Shown: positions 1 to 11,345 of the stretch, piece after piece
How positions within the stretch are numbered: position 1 is the stretch's first letter
Layout: the number at the start of each line of letters is the position of its first letter
From: Struthio camelus
Lineage: Eukaryota > Chordata > Aves > Struthioniformes > Struthionidae
Reading direction: 5' to 3'
Length of the DNA stretch: 64,000 nucleotides
NCBI RefSeq assembly: GCF_040807025.1
Contig: NC_090942.1
Location: forward strand, 192,876,247-192,940,246
Program-made: the position numbers and the translations under genes
The notes under the pieces: model-generated
The model's database searches: none
What the model was told of the DNA's origin: nothing
What the model saw: only the letters and a program-made list of their open reading frames with translations

Positions 1-305
1 TTGATTCAAAATACCGAATTTAATACTGATGTCAACAATATCCCTTGGTTTCCTTATGCACCAAGTACAAATCAGAAAAAAAAAAACAAACCCTGCCCTG
101 AATAAATGATTTTCATCCACAAAACACTGTCAGAAACCTAGCCTTTTACAACACAGTCATCTGGTGTTGCAGTTAATGCATTCGTTCTGCAGACAACAGT
201 ACTTACTAAAAATACAGGTATGTTTCCTAAAGGTAACGTGAAGCTTTATTTAAGACGACAAAGCTCTGTAACAGTGCAGGGTGCAATTTTTCAGTATGAA
301 GATCT
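1..305 (-). other. SPRYD7: SPRYD7 3' untranslated region with proximal polyadenylation signal
   Basis: Sequence directly after the SPRYD7 stop codon. A canonical AATAAA on the minus strand lies at 250-245 (TTTATT on the plus strand), about 56 nt after the stop, and could end a short transcript. A longer 3' UTR may continue off the left edge. Confidence 0.55.
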
Positions 306-403
306 TCAGAAGATCTGCTGCTCAAAGAGGATCTTTTCAAACCCTGGTGGAGGTGTATGATAAAATTCGCTGAACTGGCAATCCAGAATGGCACTGTCAT
401 CAA
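306..403 (-). CDS. SPRYD7: SPRYD7 coding exon 5 and stop
   Basis: Acceptor TTCTGCAG|TTGATG. It encodes VDDSAILDCQFSEFYH through the C-terminal ILFEQQIF and a TGA stop at 308-306. The C terminus matches the human protein as recalled, so the gene is not truncated. Confidence 0.95.
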
Positions 404-3400
404 CTGCAGAAGACAACCAAACAGAAGGAATTAGAGACGGAACACTTACACTTTGATCCTCTATGACACTACCTTACTAGATTATATACGTCAAAATACT
501 ATGCTCAAATCATGAAGAATGTTCTCTAATACATCAATTACATTTACACAATAAAAAAAAAAAAATCTCTTTAGGAAACTAGCTAAATCCCTACACACAT
601 ACCCAAGAAGAGCAGATCACTCTTTTCCGCTATTTACTTTTGTCTATAATGGTCCCCGATGAAGTCGTTGAGAATGTTTACTCTGATTTCACTGAGTGTG
701 CGAGCATGGCTTCAGACAATTCTTCCTAAATTTTCTACTCTATTTCTCTCGAAATCGACAAATCAAGGACGCTACTAGATAAACATTGCAGGGTTGTACC
801 TCCTCAGCTGCATATTTTTGTCTATTTCCTAATTTTGCTGCAGGCTTACAGGGTTTTAGCTGTCTGCAATAGCTACAGATGTCAGGTCATCTGTTTTAGA
901 CTGTGATACCAAGAGAGTTCTCTTCACTGCTTTTTAAAGTGTTTTTAAAAGTGTTTTAAAAACAGCACCTCTCCCATTTTTGGACCCTCTGCATCAGCTG
1001 AAACAAAAGTGTTATAGCCTTCAATGTAGAAGATTAAAATAAAACTGCTGAGGATTTTCACAGCAATGCTTTCAAGCGTTGCCTTAGCAAACTGAAATAC
1101 CTAACCAGTCAAAAAATAACAATCTCTTTCAAAGACATTGCCTTCTAAGATCTTCCAAGACCTAAACTGATACGATAGGAACATTAGATCAAAATAGAAA
1201 AGCTTCATCTCCACATTTTGGTTTGGAATTTAGATATCTCAGAGCCAAGATAGGAATTTTTCCTTCCCAGGCTCAGTTAAAACTCCTGGTAGTGCACTTG
1301 CACAGTTCTGCACCACTTCTGTGGTGGTGTTAACCTTGCATCTCACTTATGCACAAGCAACCTGCAAATTCACTTTTCCGTTCCACATTTTCAGGCTCGA
1401 TACCTTGTTCGTTTACTCATTCGTGTTTCTTCTAAAAGATACCTATAGCTCTGGTCTGAATTATGGATTGAACTGATGCTTGGGAAACTCTCTTCTCCAT
1501 GTTCAAATACTTTCACATGACTAGAAGCAGCAACATTAAAGTAAGGACATTTATATTTAAAATTCGTACCAAGTAAGTGCCATGCAAATGCAGGCTTCAA
1601 TTGTTACAGTAATACATAGGAAATATGAAAATTATTATGAAATTATGCCCACTTGTGAAAGAAGATGATAAGAGTGGCAATAAAAGGTCACTGCATTCTC
1701 CAGGCACATGACTCCTATAGTCTGAGCAAACAAGGATTTGCAATAGGCTAAAATGCCACCAAATATTTTCTGAGAGCAACCTGCATTCTCTACACCATGT
1801 GACACCATTTCCAAAATAAAGGGAAGATGCAAAGATCAACTACCACACAGCATCTGTTCTCCCCCAGCTCGCTGAATTTTTGACACAAGGAGAAACAACA
1901 GTGCTGCAGGCCTGCCACTATTTGCCACTGCATTTTAGCAGCGCCATCATGCGGTACAAGAACAGATCACAAAACGACAATACAGAACAGATCATAGAAT
2001 TACAATATGGAACAATTTTCACTCTTAATAGCTTGGGAGGAGGCAAGCTGTCAGAGGAATTTATACACTTCAGAGGCACCACAGCACATCTAGAGTATTT
2101 GCTTCCTGTTCATGAACTGTAACATTAAAAATGTGTCAAGACATAAACGGGAACATGCCAACAGTTCATTAGCAATCATGAAATGAAATAATCATCCACG
2201 ACATGTAGCGCAACGACATCTCAAGAGCTAAGCAAGTCTCGAAGAGGACAGTCCTTACACAAAGCCAAGGAAGGAATAAAGATAATCTGGAGATGGCTGT
2301 AGGTGTAATACAGGGAATTCAACGAGCAGTTATCATTTTCCATAAGTCACAAGCCAACCCAGAGTTTAGTGTGATTACGCACAAAGCAAGGGGAAGTACT
2401 GTCTTTCAGATGAGATGTTAAACAGTATTCAGACTACTTGGGAACTACAAAAACACCGCCAAGCTAAAGAAGAGTAAATTGTTAACATATGTCTTGGCCA
2501 AATTCCAACTTCCATAATTCATAAATTCTTTCTTAAACTGCCTATGCTGAGATTAATTGCATATGGTATTTGTTTCTTGTTCAAAACTCTTGTGTCATAC
2601 TGACGATTGCTGGCATAACAGCTACCGCAATTCACTCACCGATTGCTGGATTTCAGAACTGGCTATCAATGTGTAATAGGAGCAATAAGTTGCACTACTA
2701 TACAGCAAGCAGCTGTACTACTACTACATGAAAGTTATTACATTCAAAAGAAAATTCAAACAGCAATTCACAATCTACCAATATCTGACATCAAAGTTGT
2801 TTATAAAGTATGTGAAATTAACAGACATAAATATCGAGCTTCAGAGAGAAGCTGGATTAGCCCACTTGTCTACACCAGGGTGGATTTCTGTTCTTTCTTT
2901 TTTTCCCACTTCATGAATTTTTGGACTCTAGGAAGTTCGGCAGCTTGTTGGATGTAGTTATTTTGTAACCAGTCAGTAAGCAGTGCCCTTGTTTCTAACT
3001 ATTAAGCATCATTAAAAATGACGTGAAAACATACTACTGTGTTTTCCTAATTCCATATATCCACACAATTAATAGTTGCAGATGCATAAATTAGTGATTG
3101 ATCGTAACTGGAAAAATGTGTGTTTCATGTAAGTAAGAAGAAGAATACATAGCTCAGGAGACAGACTTAGTACAAAGATGCTGTGTATACTGTGAAAGGG
3201 TTTGCAAATCTTTGACTTACCATATACCACTGGATAGACAGTCCCTCTGATTCCTGAAGCTGGACAATGCATGTTCTTCCCATTTAAATACACATTTAAT
3301 TCTACATGATCATATGTAATGCCCTACAAAGTTGAGAACATTAACAGAAAAAAAAAAAAATCAACATGTTTATACAATGAAAACTGCTACGTATTCCAGC

Positions 3401-6400
3401 TTTCTTACCCACAGGCAGGTTAATTTAACACTATTATGCAAACCACAGCATGACAGAAAAACTGTCTTAAAATATTCTTGCAAAGAGCTAGACGTTAATC
3501 AATGATAACATTTTTATTTTCAAATACTCAGGATTCCTTAATGCTCATTCAGCTGGGACGCAGTACAGTATTGCATATCGTATCCAAGGACAGTTTACAA
3601 AGCAAATTCCCAGATTATTTTTCACCATGTTAAAGAATCACAAAATTTCCAATGATTTTGAATATTAAGCAGCTTTGCAGTCTGTCTGTTTATATTTTCC
3701 TATGGAAACAATTTTAATGATGTTATGAATTCAGTTTATCTGTTCATCCCTCCCTACGAAAACCTCCCTGAGCTCATTTTCTCTGCCAGCAGTAACAGAC
3801 CACAGTTTGATACACGGAACTATAAACATGCGGATTACAGAGCAGAAAGCAAACACTAGCAAGGTAATAAATTATTTGTTAGCTAAATGATTTTTCTGAC
3901 TGCTGCTGGTATGGCTGAGTGTGACAATTTGTGTTGCTATTCACTACTTCAGAAATCTATTTCCATGAGAGAACACAATAAAAGGAAATTCAAGAAAACT
4001 GCAGAGTTCGCAAAGTAAGACAGCTGCTACTTTTTTTGTTCAATTTAAGCTATTCAGACTAAATGGGCTGACCAAATCCTAAAAGAGCCTGCAACCCTCC
4101 AGGAAAACAATTTCAGAAGGGGATTAAAAGAATAATGCAGTGTCTGACGGTAAAGGGTGGAGGAGTCAACGTTAGCTGTCTGGGGCTCTGTAATCCAGAA
4201 ATTAAATTTTTAAACATTGCTATATGGAGGCAAGATTATCTAACAAGAAAAACTGGTGGTGAGAAATGATTTAAATTTCATTGCTCCAATGTATTGTTAA
4301 AAATTAATCTCTAACATTGAGAAAATGGCAGCAATTAAACAAGACACTTTGAACACAGAGTCATTTTAAAACATTTTGAGAAACTACAAACAGCAAGGCA
4401 CAAAACACTTCTCTTTTTGCTCTCATTCTTCGAGCATCTACTGAGTAAGAATCATCCTCCCCATCCCTGTTTAATCTTGCTCTCCTTCCCTATAAGGCCT
4501 TGGCCAAAAATACAATTCATCTGTCACCTAGGAACTCTCTCTGCTCAGCTCTGTCCTTCTAACTATTAATCAGTTAGCTATAGGATATTAAGTTCAGCTG
4601 GGCATGTTACATAGCTATTAACACATTCTAACATATTATTTATTCAGGAAAGTCCCACCTCAAACAATGTGGGCTCCTTGTGATGGGAGTTATCGGTTGG
4701 GTAGACACAGCAATCAGACTGCAACAGAGCATTAGAAGCTACTTTTCCAACACTGGTAAAGTCTGTCCCCTTTAGAAACATATCAATGCTGAGAAGAAAG
4801 CCCACTGAAAACCAGACTGCTGATCCATTCAAACGTAACCAGAGTTTATATCACCACTTCCCAAACTGAGCAATGCAAGCCAAACAATAACTCAACTGAA
4901 ATGATCGATCTGACCACATAGCTGCAAATCACAAAAGTTCGAGGAACAGCTGCTGAAGATAAAGAATCCTTAAGCAACTCACCACCACATCGCCCTCCTG
5001 AGGAAGGTTGTTTGCTGGCAGTCTATTTTTCTCCTCGTTGTTATAGTAGAGAGCTCCATCATTCCTCATCACCAGACTATGGACATCTCGACCAAGAGGA
5101 ATTTGATTCAAGTTTGCTTTTTGAGTTGCAACTCCAATACCCCAAATCCCTAAAACAGAACGTCAACATGATGAGAAAAAAAAAGTTATTCTTTTGAAGA
5201 TCATTTGCAGCAGGACAGCATAAAGAACGTGTTTTTAAACAAGTGCCGTGCAGATCTTACCAGTTAAGTTCTATTGGAAATACCATGAGTCACAAAAGAC
5301 TGAAGAGACAGTGCGTGTCTTGAAAAAGGAAGGATCCAGAGAATTCTAAACCACTTAGTTTAACTTTTCTTCCCAGAAAAATACTGGAAACAAACTCTCT
5401 GTGTTAAACTAAAAGGAGGTAAAAATTAAATCCAGCTAGCATGGATTTGTCAACAACAAATCAAGTCAAAACAACATAATTTCCCTTTTCAGCTAGCTAG
5501 ACTAACTCTAGGGATAAAGGAGAAATGGTAAATATGACGTATCTTGATGTGGTAATGTTTTTGAACCTCATGCGACATTCAAATGCTCAAATTAGGAAAA
5601 TATGGTCTAGATGAAGCTACCGCAATGTGAATGCGCAATTGGGTAGAAAACTGCATTTCAAGACTACTTATCAATAGCACTTTGTCACATCAAAAGGATG
5701 ACTCAAGTGGGGTTTGAGGCTTTGTATTACATGTCCAAGGTCAGATACTGTGCCGTCTTTAGATTAATGACTTGGACAACGTGACAGTGTGCTTATTAAA
5801 CATGTTGCCAATACCAACCTGACGGGACCGCAAACTCTTCAAAGGTTATTCAGGTTTTATATGATGCTGACGAATTGATTTTAAGGTCTGAAATAAGGAG
5901 TATGCAGTTGCTTTCACTCAATTGCAAAGAACTGCAGGTAAGCGGGAATAATAAACAGCACAAATACAACACCGGCTTGGTAACCAGTTCACAGAATATA
6001 ATCTGGAGTTTATTGCAGACCACAAGCTGAAAGGAGCCACAAGTCTATGTTCTACTGTTGTGAAAGAATCCTGGATGTATGGCATGTATAGATCAGATAC
6101 ACTGAATGTGCAGTAGATGAAGGACTTGTATTCTACTGCTGCTGCAGTTGGAGCAGAGCATCCATGTTAAGCATCGCACCTCAAGTCAAATTAGATCAAT
6201 TAGAAAAACTGTGGAAGAAACAGCAAAAACGATTAAAAGTCTAGAAAACATGATCTATGAGGAGGTAATGAAAGAACCGGGACTGTTTAATCTGCAGAAG
6301 ACTAAAAAAAGAGGCAAAAATATACGGAAATGAGTTTCAGAAGACAGAATCACACAACAATTTATTCTAATGCTTACATGTCCACAGTGAAGAGGATCAG

Positions 6401-9400
6401 AGCGTGAAAAAAGATTTAGATGTGACTTAGAAAAAACTCTCTAATTGTCAGGCTAGATGAGCCCAAGCAGATTGCCCAGGGACACTTCTATGAGTCAAAC
6501 TTAATGCTAAGCGGTCTACAATTTTCCTGCCTTGGGGCACAGGAATGGACAGGACAGGGCTCATAAGGACCACAGAGTTTACTTCCTGTGTTTCTAAACT
6601 AAAGTATAAGAACATGGATACTGTATTTGTGTGAGTAACGACCATGGGTGAAAAACAGCTGCAGCAGATTCTGCCCTAATAGAAAGGATATTAAAATTGC
6701 CAAGACTGTGTTGGGGTTTACATGTAGTCTAAAACTTAGTAACAGTCAGTCAAACCGACTGCAAGGTGTTTTGGACAGATTTGTCCTCATGCTGCCTGCA
6801 CTCCCATCCAACTGAATGTAGACAACCGTCACCCAAAAAGCACGATGTTAGCTCCAGCTAATATTCTAATGCCCAACGAGACATCTTTAGACTAACACTC
6901 CCTTCTTCTTCTGTCCCCTGATAGGCTTAGAGGAAGAACAGTTTCATTTTTATAGGTGTTTGCTGTTTATAAAAATACATGCTTAATATTAGAATACAGA
7001 CAAGTCTGGAGTGCACTCTGTAGTAGTGAAGATGGCTGTATTAGTAAAAGCATGACGTTTCCAAATCTCTTTCACTTCCTGCTGCCTTCCATCACAAACC
7101 TGCACAAACCGAACAAATAAACAGTGTGCTGAAAGGCTCCTTCTTGATAAGGCAGCATCTGAGTAAGCGCTGCGCCCTCAGTTGAAGAGCAAAACATGGC
7201 ACAAGTGTTTGCCCACAGTGCATGTTAAAAGCAAATAAAGGTAGACAAAGAACTACAGATATTGCTGGATAAACTGCACTAGTTAAAAAAAGACTAAAAT
7301 ATATTAACTGAAAAGCATAACGATAACAGCACACAAAATAGTATGGTGTTTTAGTACTTGCACCTCTTCAGTAAATAGACTTACCATCCTTTTTAACAAG
7401 TCAGAGCCAGTTTCAAAAACCTGAAATTTCCTTTTACGCAATGACAACAGTGACAAACTCTCTGATGATCACAAAGTTCAAGGATGCAATAAGAACGACG
7501 CATGTGCTCAGTATTTGAGATACAACTACCAGCAGACAATCTTTCCAACTTAAAATCATACATTTTTGCTGACTAACCTGTGGACTGGATTTTAAACTCA
7601 AAATAGCTCTTGTTCTGATGCAAAGGTGCATTGGCTAAGCAGCCTCCCGTGCCACATATTCTTCTGCCATTTTTGACAATGACGACATCTGTTCCTGCAA
7701 AGAGAAAAAAGCCCACAAAACTTCAAAACATTTTTAGACTTCTAGAGGCAGCCCTTAAAAGCCCTAAACACTGAGAACATTTTTGCTCTTTCAACTCCAA
7801 CTGAGCGATTCATTAGTCTGTGAGAATTACGATGATGGGTCATGCTTTGAAGTAAGAAAAGGAAAGCTGTTTATAGGCTAGTTCATCTTTCAACTAAGGT
7901 TTATTTATTTAAAATCTATACTCGGTTCTAATTTCGCCTCTTGGGTTTTAAGGCACCATGCTGATTACAACCTTTGCTCAGCCACATCAGAAGCATAACT
8001 TAAAATATAGCCAGAAAGGGTTTACCGTGAGAAGGACCTAACCCCTGCACCCTGTCTCTATATGCTAGAGAAAAAAAAATCCTGCAACCAGAAGGACAGG
8101 CGCATTTGGTAGAAACGCTGAAGGAGTTGCAAGCCATTTAATTATTCTCTGAGCTATTCCTCTTATTAGAAACGTGTCTGCCAATGCAGAGGGGAAAAAA
8201 AACTGTCATACTGGACACTGATAAGTTCCCTTTCTTCAGTGGAAAACTGAAGCTTTAGGCATTGTTGTCATGGTCAAGAACATGGTAGACAATCAATGTT
8301 CACCTACACAATTAAATAAAAATAGGCCCAGAATTGTGCTTGAGGACTGGACTCCTGGCTGTCCACGCTGCTTTCCTCCTAGCTCATTCCCTTGCTCTGT
8401 TGCGGATGACTCTGAATAGCTCTCTCCACGACAAAGCCCTTGGGCCCACAGTTTTCTGGATAGGGATCATTCTCAACAAGCAGTATGGACAAGACTCCAC
8501 CTGGTTTTGCTCCTTCCACTGCTATTTGTCTTCCCTACAGTAACTTGTCCCCCGCTTTGTCCCAAGTTCTAGGCCATCGTCCCTTGCCTAACTTGACCAG
8601 GATCTTCAATCTTCATCAGGTAGCCTTCCTTTCTAAAAATACACTCTCTGGAAGTGAGAAGCACAGCCACGTACTTTAGTTACCAGCTTAAACTGAACTT
8701 AATCCAAATTCTGATTTCCTCTAGAAACTCACTATTTCCACGAATAAAACAACAAATCTAAAACAGCCTCACATTTTCTTGGTTCCTTGACAACCTGTGA
8801 TATATATCTTTCAGATATTGCATCCAGGAACACCGGTACCTGGATGGTGAAAACAGCCATAACCTTCTAATGCAGGTAGTTACAAAAGTGCGCTTGTCAG
8901 ACCAATTAACAGCAGTACAGGAGAGAGAACACGCTTTAAAGCTACGCGCCCGTCCCCACTCATCCTGGCACGATTAACCCAGACTAAAACAAAACTACGT
9001 CGCTATCAACGCAGCGTTCAGACTCTTTGTAGACGGGGCCCGGGTACCCCAGCTAGCAGGGACAGATGCTGCTGCGGGCTTATTTAGCAACACCACAGCT
9101 CAGGGATCACCGTACCTCCGGTGACGGGGAATCCCGAAGAGCTCCCGTGCTCAGGCTCAGGCTCAGGCTTAGGCCCAGGCCCAGGCTCAGGCCCAGGCCC
9201 AGGCTCAGGCTCAGGCCCAGGCCCAGGCCCAGGCCCAGGCCCAGGCCCAGACGATGTCTCCCCTCAGGACGGCCCAGGCCCCTTGGACCCCAGCAGGCCT
9301 CGCTGACCCTTCGGAGCTTAAACCACGCACCTGCTTGTGGGCTGGGGGAGGGGGGGGCGACTTGGGTGGTTTTTTGTTGTTTTATTTTAAGTTTTAACGG

Positions 9401-9748
9401 GATAACTCGAGAAGGGCTCCCCGCGAGCCCGCAGGGGCAGGCAGGGCGCCCGCCGCCACCACCAGGCGCCAGGCCGCGAGGGCGGGGCCGGGGGCGGGGC
9501 GAGCAGGGCTGGGGGCGGGGCAGGCCTGGCGCCCCGCCCCCCCCGCCGGCCGCCGCCGCCGCGCCTGGCGCCCCCTCCCCCTCCCGCCGCGCGTCGCGGG
9601 CGGCTGGCGGGCCAGAGGCGGGCCTGCCCCCCCCTCCCTTACCCATGTGCTGCGTATCCAGCTGCACCGCCGGCATCTCCTTCAGCGGGATGTGGCCGCC
9701 GCCGCCGTCCCCGCACCAGCGCAGGCAGCACAACACGGAGGCGGCCAT
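306..9748 (-). CDS. SPRYD7: SPRYD7, SPRY domain-containing protein 7 (five-exon coding span)
   Basis: Spliced coding sequence read on the minus strand: 9748-9643, 7694-7578, 5149-4983, 3323-3221, 403-306. The pieces total 591 nt, giving 196 residues plus a TGA stop, the length I recall for human SPRYD7 (C13orf1/CLLD6). Every junction has GT/AG ends and the phases fit (1, 1, 0, 1). Residues from about 35 to the C terminus form one SPRY fold, with recognisable strings such as DVVIVKNGRRICGTGG, NQIPLGRD, SLVMRNDGALYYNNEE and YLNGKNMHCPASG. There is no signal peptide, membrane segment or RING/B-box, so this is a stand-alone SPRY protein, probably soluble and binding partner proteins. Its cellular role is not established. 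It sits tail-out to the left edge and head-to-head, at about 9.5 kb, with TRIM13, as in the human locus. Introns carry two LINE fossils and a hexanucleotide repeat. Identity is recognised from recalled family sequence, not from a search. Confidence 0.96.
2395..2580 (+). mobile_element. Ancient LINE-tail/SINE-like fossil in SPRYD7 intron 4
   Basis: The words GTCTTTCAGATGAGATGTTA (2400-2419) and, further on, GAGTAAATTGTTAAC and CTTGGCCAAATTCC occur in the order seen in an old vertebrate retroposon tail (cggatgagacgttaaac ... gtgtcctggccaaattc) that I recall from several vertebrate genomes. The copy is heavily diverged and non-coding. I cannot name the family with certainty; an L2/CR1-type 3' tail or a SINE sharing it are both possible. 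Confidence 0.45.
3221..3323 (-). CDS. SPRYD7: SPRYD7 coding exon 4
   Basis: Acceptor TTGTAG|GGCATT and donor TATG|GTAAGT, 103 nt. It encodes GITYDHVELNVYLNGKNMHC and then PASGIRGTVYPVVY, ending in phase 1. Confidence 0.95.
4983..5149 (-). CDS. SPRYD7: SPRYD7 coding exon 3
   Basis: Acceptor TTTTAG|GGATTT and donor GTGGTG|GTGAGT, 167 nt, ending in phase 0. It encodes the SPRY core from GIWGIGVATQKANLNQ through RLPANNLPQEGDVV. Confidence 0.95.
5290..6600 (+). mobile_element. Degraded CR1/L3-type non-LTR retrotransposon, 3' half of ORF2
   Basis: Lies in SPRYD7 intron 2, antisense to the gene. Motifs of the CR1/L3 reverse-transcriptase region appear in consensus order: GGATTTGTCAACAACAAATC near 5443, GACGTATCTTGATGTGG near 5536, TATGGTCTAGATGAAG near 5600, TTAATGACTTGGACAACG near 5763, the CACAAGCTGAA segment near 6021, ACGATTAAAAGTCTAGAAAA at 6229-6248 followed by CATGATCTATGAGGAG, and CTAATTGTCAGGCTAGATGAG near 6440. 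A 61-residue frame at 6148-6333 is the longest surviving coding scrap (it contains KTIKSLENMIYEEV). Frameshifts and stops elsewhere mean it is dead. The divergence implies an old insertion. Confidence 0.75.
7578..7694 (-). CDS. SPRYD7: SPRYD7 coding exon 2
   Basis: Acceptor TTTGCAG|GAACAG and donor CCACAG|GTTAGT. It begins and ends in phase 1 (117 nt) and encodes TDVVIVKNGRRICGTGGCLA followed by the KSYFEFKIQST strand of the SPRY fold. Confidence 0.95.
9150..9250. repeat. Hexanucleotide repeat (CCCAGG/CTCAGG)n, i.e. (GGCCTG)n on the SPRYD7 sense strand
   Basis: About 17 tandem six-base units, first mixed CTCAGG/CCCAGG and then a purer run of CCCAGG from about 9211 to 9250. It lies in SPRYD7 intron 1, about 0.4 kb from the exon 1 donor. 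Read on the transcribed strand, the pure part is GGGCCT repeated: G-triplets spaced by three bases, a classical G-quadruplex pattern. Confidence 0.9.
9643..9748 (-). CDS. SPRYD7: SPRYD7 coding exon 1
   Basis: Encodes residues 1-35 plus the first base of codon 36, beginning MAASVLCCLRWCGDGG and ending DTQHM. The start ATG is at 9748-9746 inside the CpG island. The donor reads ATGG|GTAAGG, so the exon ends in phase 1. The cysteine-rich first ten residues (CC at 7-8) match the human N terminus in layout. Confidence 0.95.
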
Positions 9749-9763
9749 GACGGGCCAGGCCGG

Positions 9764-9802
9764 ACCGAGCCGGGCCGAGCCGAGCCGAGCCGAGCCGAGC
9801 CG
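9764..9802. repeat. (CCGAG)n pentanucleotide repeat in SPRYD7 5' leader
   Basis: Tandem CCGAG/CCGGG units ending about 16 bases upstream of the SPRYD7 start codon, so probably within the 5' UTR as (CTCGG)n. The remaining upstream sequence is CpG island. Confidence 0.7.
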
Positions 9803-10395
9803 GCGCGCAGACGCCGACGAGCGGCGGCGAGCGCGGCGCCGAGGGCGGGCGGGCGGGGCGGGGCGGCGCCGCAGCGCCCCCTGCCGGAGGGGAGGTAGCG
9901 GCGCGGCGGCCGCCGCGGCGCCCCGCCCCGCCCCTCCCCCCTCCCAACGGCCGGCGGGGCCTGGCGCCCCCGCCCTGCCCCCAAGAAATGGGGCCGTTGG
10001 GGGTTATTACTACAAGAAACGGGGCCCGGGGGCAAAAACAGGCGTGAAACCCACCCGCAGTAACCGTGCCGCTGCTGCTGCCGGCCCCGCGGTGCCTCAG
10101 CTTTCCTTTCTGAGGCGGACGGCGCCTTGCTTTCAGGCTGGCTTGGGCACCCTGAGGGTTTTTTGTCTCTAGGCTCTCGTGAAATCAAACGCTCCCTAAA
10201 AAAAAATCCCATTAAAAAGGTTGTCTTTCTGTGGGCAGCGAGAGTTTGAAAACACGTGAATGGGCAGCCAGGAATGTACTCTTTTTTTTTTTTTTTTTTT
10301 TTACCCCCCCCCCCTTTACAATCGAGGAATAAGGCCTGAATTTCTTGTTCGCTTGATGCAACGAAGTGGAACGTAATCACAGTAAATGGCTACTT

Positions 10396-10544
10396 CGAAT
10401 AAATAAATAAATAAAAAGGCACGTCTAACAACTGCAGCGAGACACGCCAGGAGCCTGCGAGCTGATAGCACGACAACGGGCTGCGTGCGCTTCACGTTTC
10501 GAAACCACGCTCACCGTCCTCTGCTACAGATATATTTATATACG

Positions 10545-10583
<39 letters not shown>
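10396..10583. repeat. Microsatellites: (AATA)n and (CA)n
   Basis: An (AATA)n run lies at about 10397-10415. A (CA)18 run occupies 10548-10583, preceded by TATATTTATATACGTATA. Both are in the SPRYD7-TRIM13 intergenic region. A poly-T run (about 10280-10302) followed by a short C-run lies just before them. Confidence 0.9.
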
Positions 10584-10586
<3 letters not shown>

Positions 10587-10796
10587 GCACATGGTAGATA
10601 CCATGTCAACGAACTTTTAACACTACTGTGCCGGGCCATGTGAAAACGGCATCCTTCTTGGAAATTCGCTGGTCAGTGATTTGTGGCTCCAAGTAATGAG
10701 AACCACATTTATCTTCTTTCCGTTTTCCTTTTTTTCTTTCTTTCTTTCTTGGAAATATTAAAAAATAAAAAAGACAGGCTCCTTGAAGCAAAAGTT

Positions 10797-11345
10797 TCAC
10801 ACAATGTCGCCCGGCGGACGCCGTGTCCTCGGGCCCTGGCGGGGGGGGTCTCTAGACCTGCCCGCGGCCCGTGCCTGGCCCGCGCGGCAGCGGCTATCGC
10901 GGCAGCCCGCCAGAGAAGGACGCGACGCCGGTCCGCTTCGTGGTGGGGCAGGACGGGCCCACGCGACGCCCCTATCCTCCGTCTTGCTGGGGCTTTGAGA
11001 GCCCAACGGAAAAGGCTCCTTTCCGGATGCTTAGATGTGCAAACCTTAACAGGGCGGCCTGACACAGCGCTCCTGCTGACAGCCCGGCGCCGGGGCAGCG
11101 GGGACAGAGACGGCCGTAACTTGTGTTAAGACCCAGCGGCCAAGGCCAGGCATCTGCCTGTCTCTGCGACACGCGTCCCCTTGCGAGGCGGTTACGGGAC
11201 GGGATCAGCCGTATGCGTGTCCCGACGGCGGCCAAAGGACAGGGCGGACGCTCAGATGATGACGCAAGCGTTGAGGAGACGACATGTAGCTCCTGTTTGG
11301 CACCTCTGCGCTTCTCACGGGCTGCCCTAAAAAGCGGCAAAGCCC
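10797..11345. promoter_or_regulatory. Orphan CpG-rich patch A
   Basis: Dense CpG stretch (for example GTCGCCCGGCGGACGCC at about 10805) separated from the SPRYD7 island by about 0.7 kb of AT-rich DNA and microsatellites. Open frames occur in several registers but none resembles a known protein. It could be an alternative or enhancer-like promoter or the start of a non-coding RNA; the sequence alone does not decide. Confidence 0.5.

Larger units (their letters stand above)
9400..10110. promoter_or_regulatory. CpG island promoter of SPRYD7
   Basis: Very CpG- and GC-rich DNA surrounding SPRYD7 exon 1, with GGGGCGG Sp1-type boxes at about 9482-9520 and CGGGGCGGGGC near 9855. No TATA box is evident, as usual for a broad housekeeping promoter. 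The transcription start is probably within a few tens to hundreds of bases above 9748. Long open frames here on both strands reflect base composition rather than genes. Confidence 0.8.

Noticed and set aside
9107-9642. Extension of the SPRYD7 exon 1 reading frame to 213 codons
   Set aside because: The frame runs through a clear GTAAGG donor into repeat-derived Leu/Gly/Ser sequence; the real protein continues in exon 2 with correct phase.
9066-10172. 368-codon plus-strand open frame across the SPRYD7 CpG island
   Set aside because: Arg/Pro/Gly-rich translation produced by the hexanucleotide repeat and CpG-rich DNA; it overlaps SPRYD7 exon 1 in antisense and has no recognisable domain.
9682-10380. 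232-codon minus-strand open frame upstream of SPRYD7
   Set aside because: Low-complexity composition (poly-K from a T run, Arg/Ala/Pro-rich elsewhere); it overlaps the promoter and does not match any protein I know.
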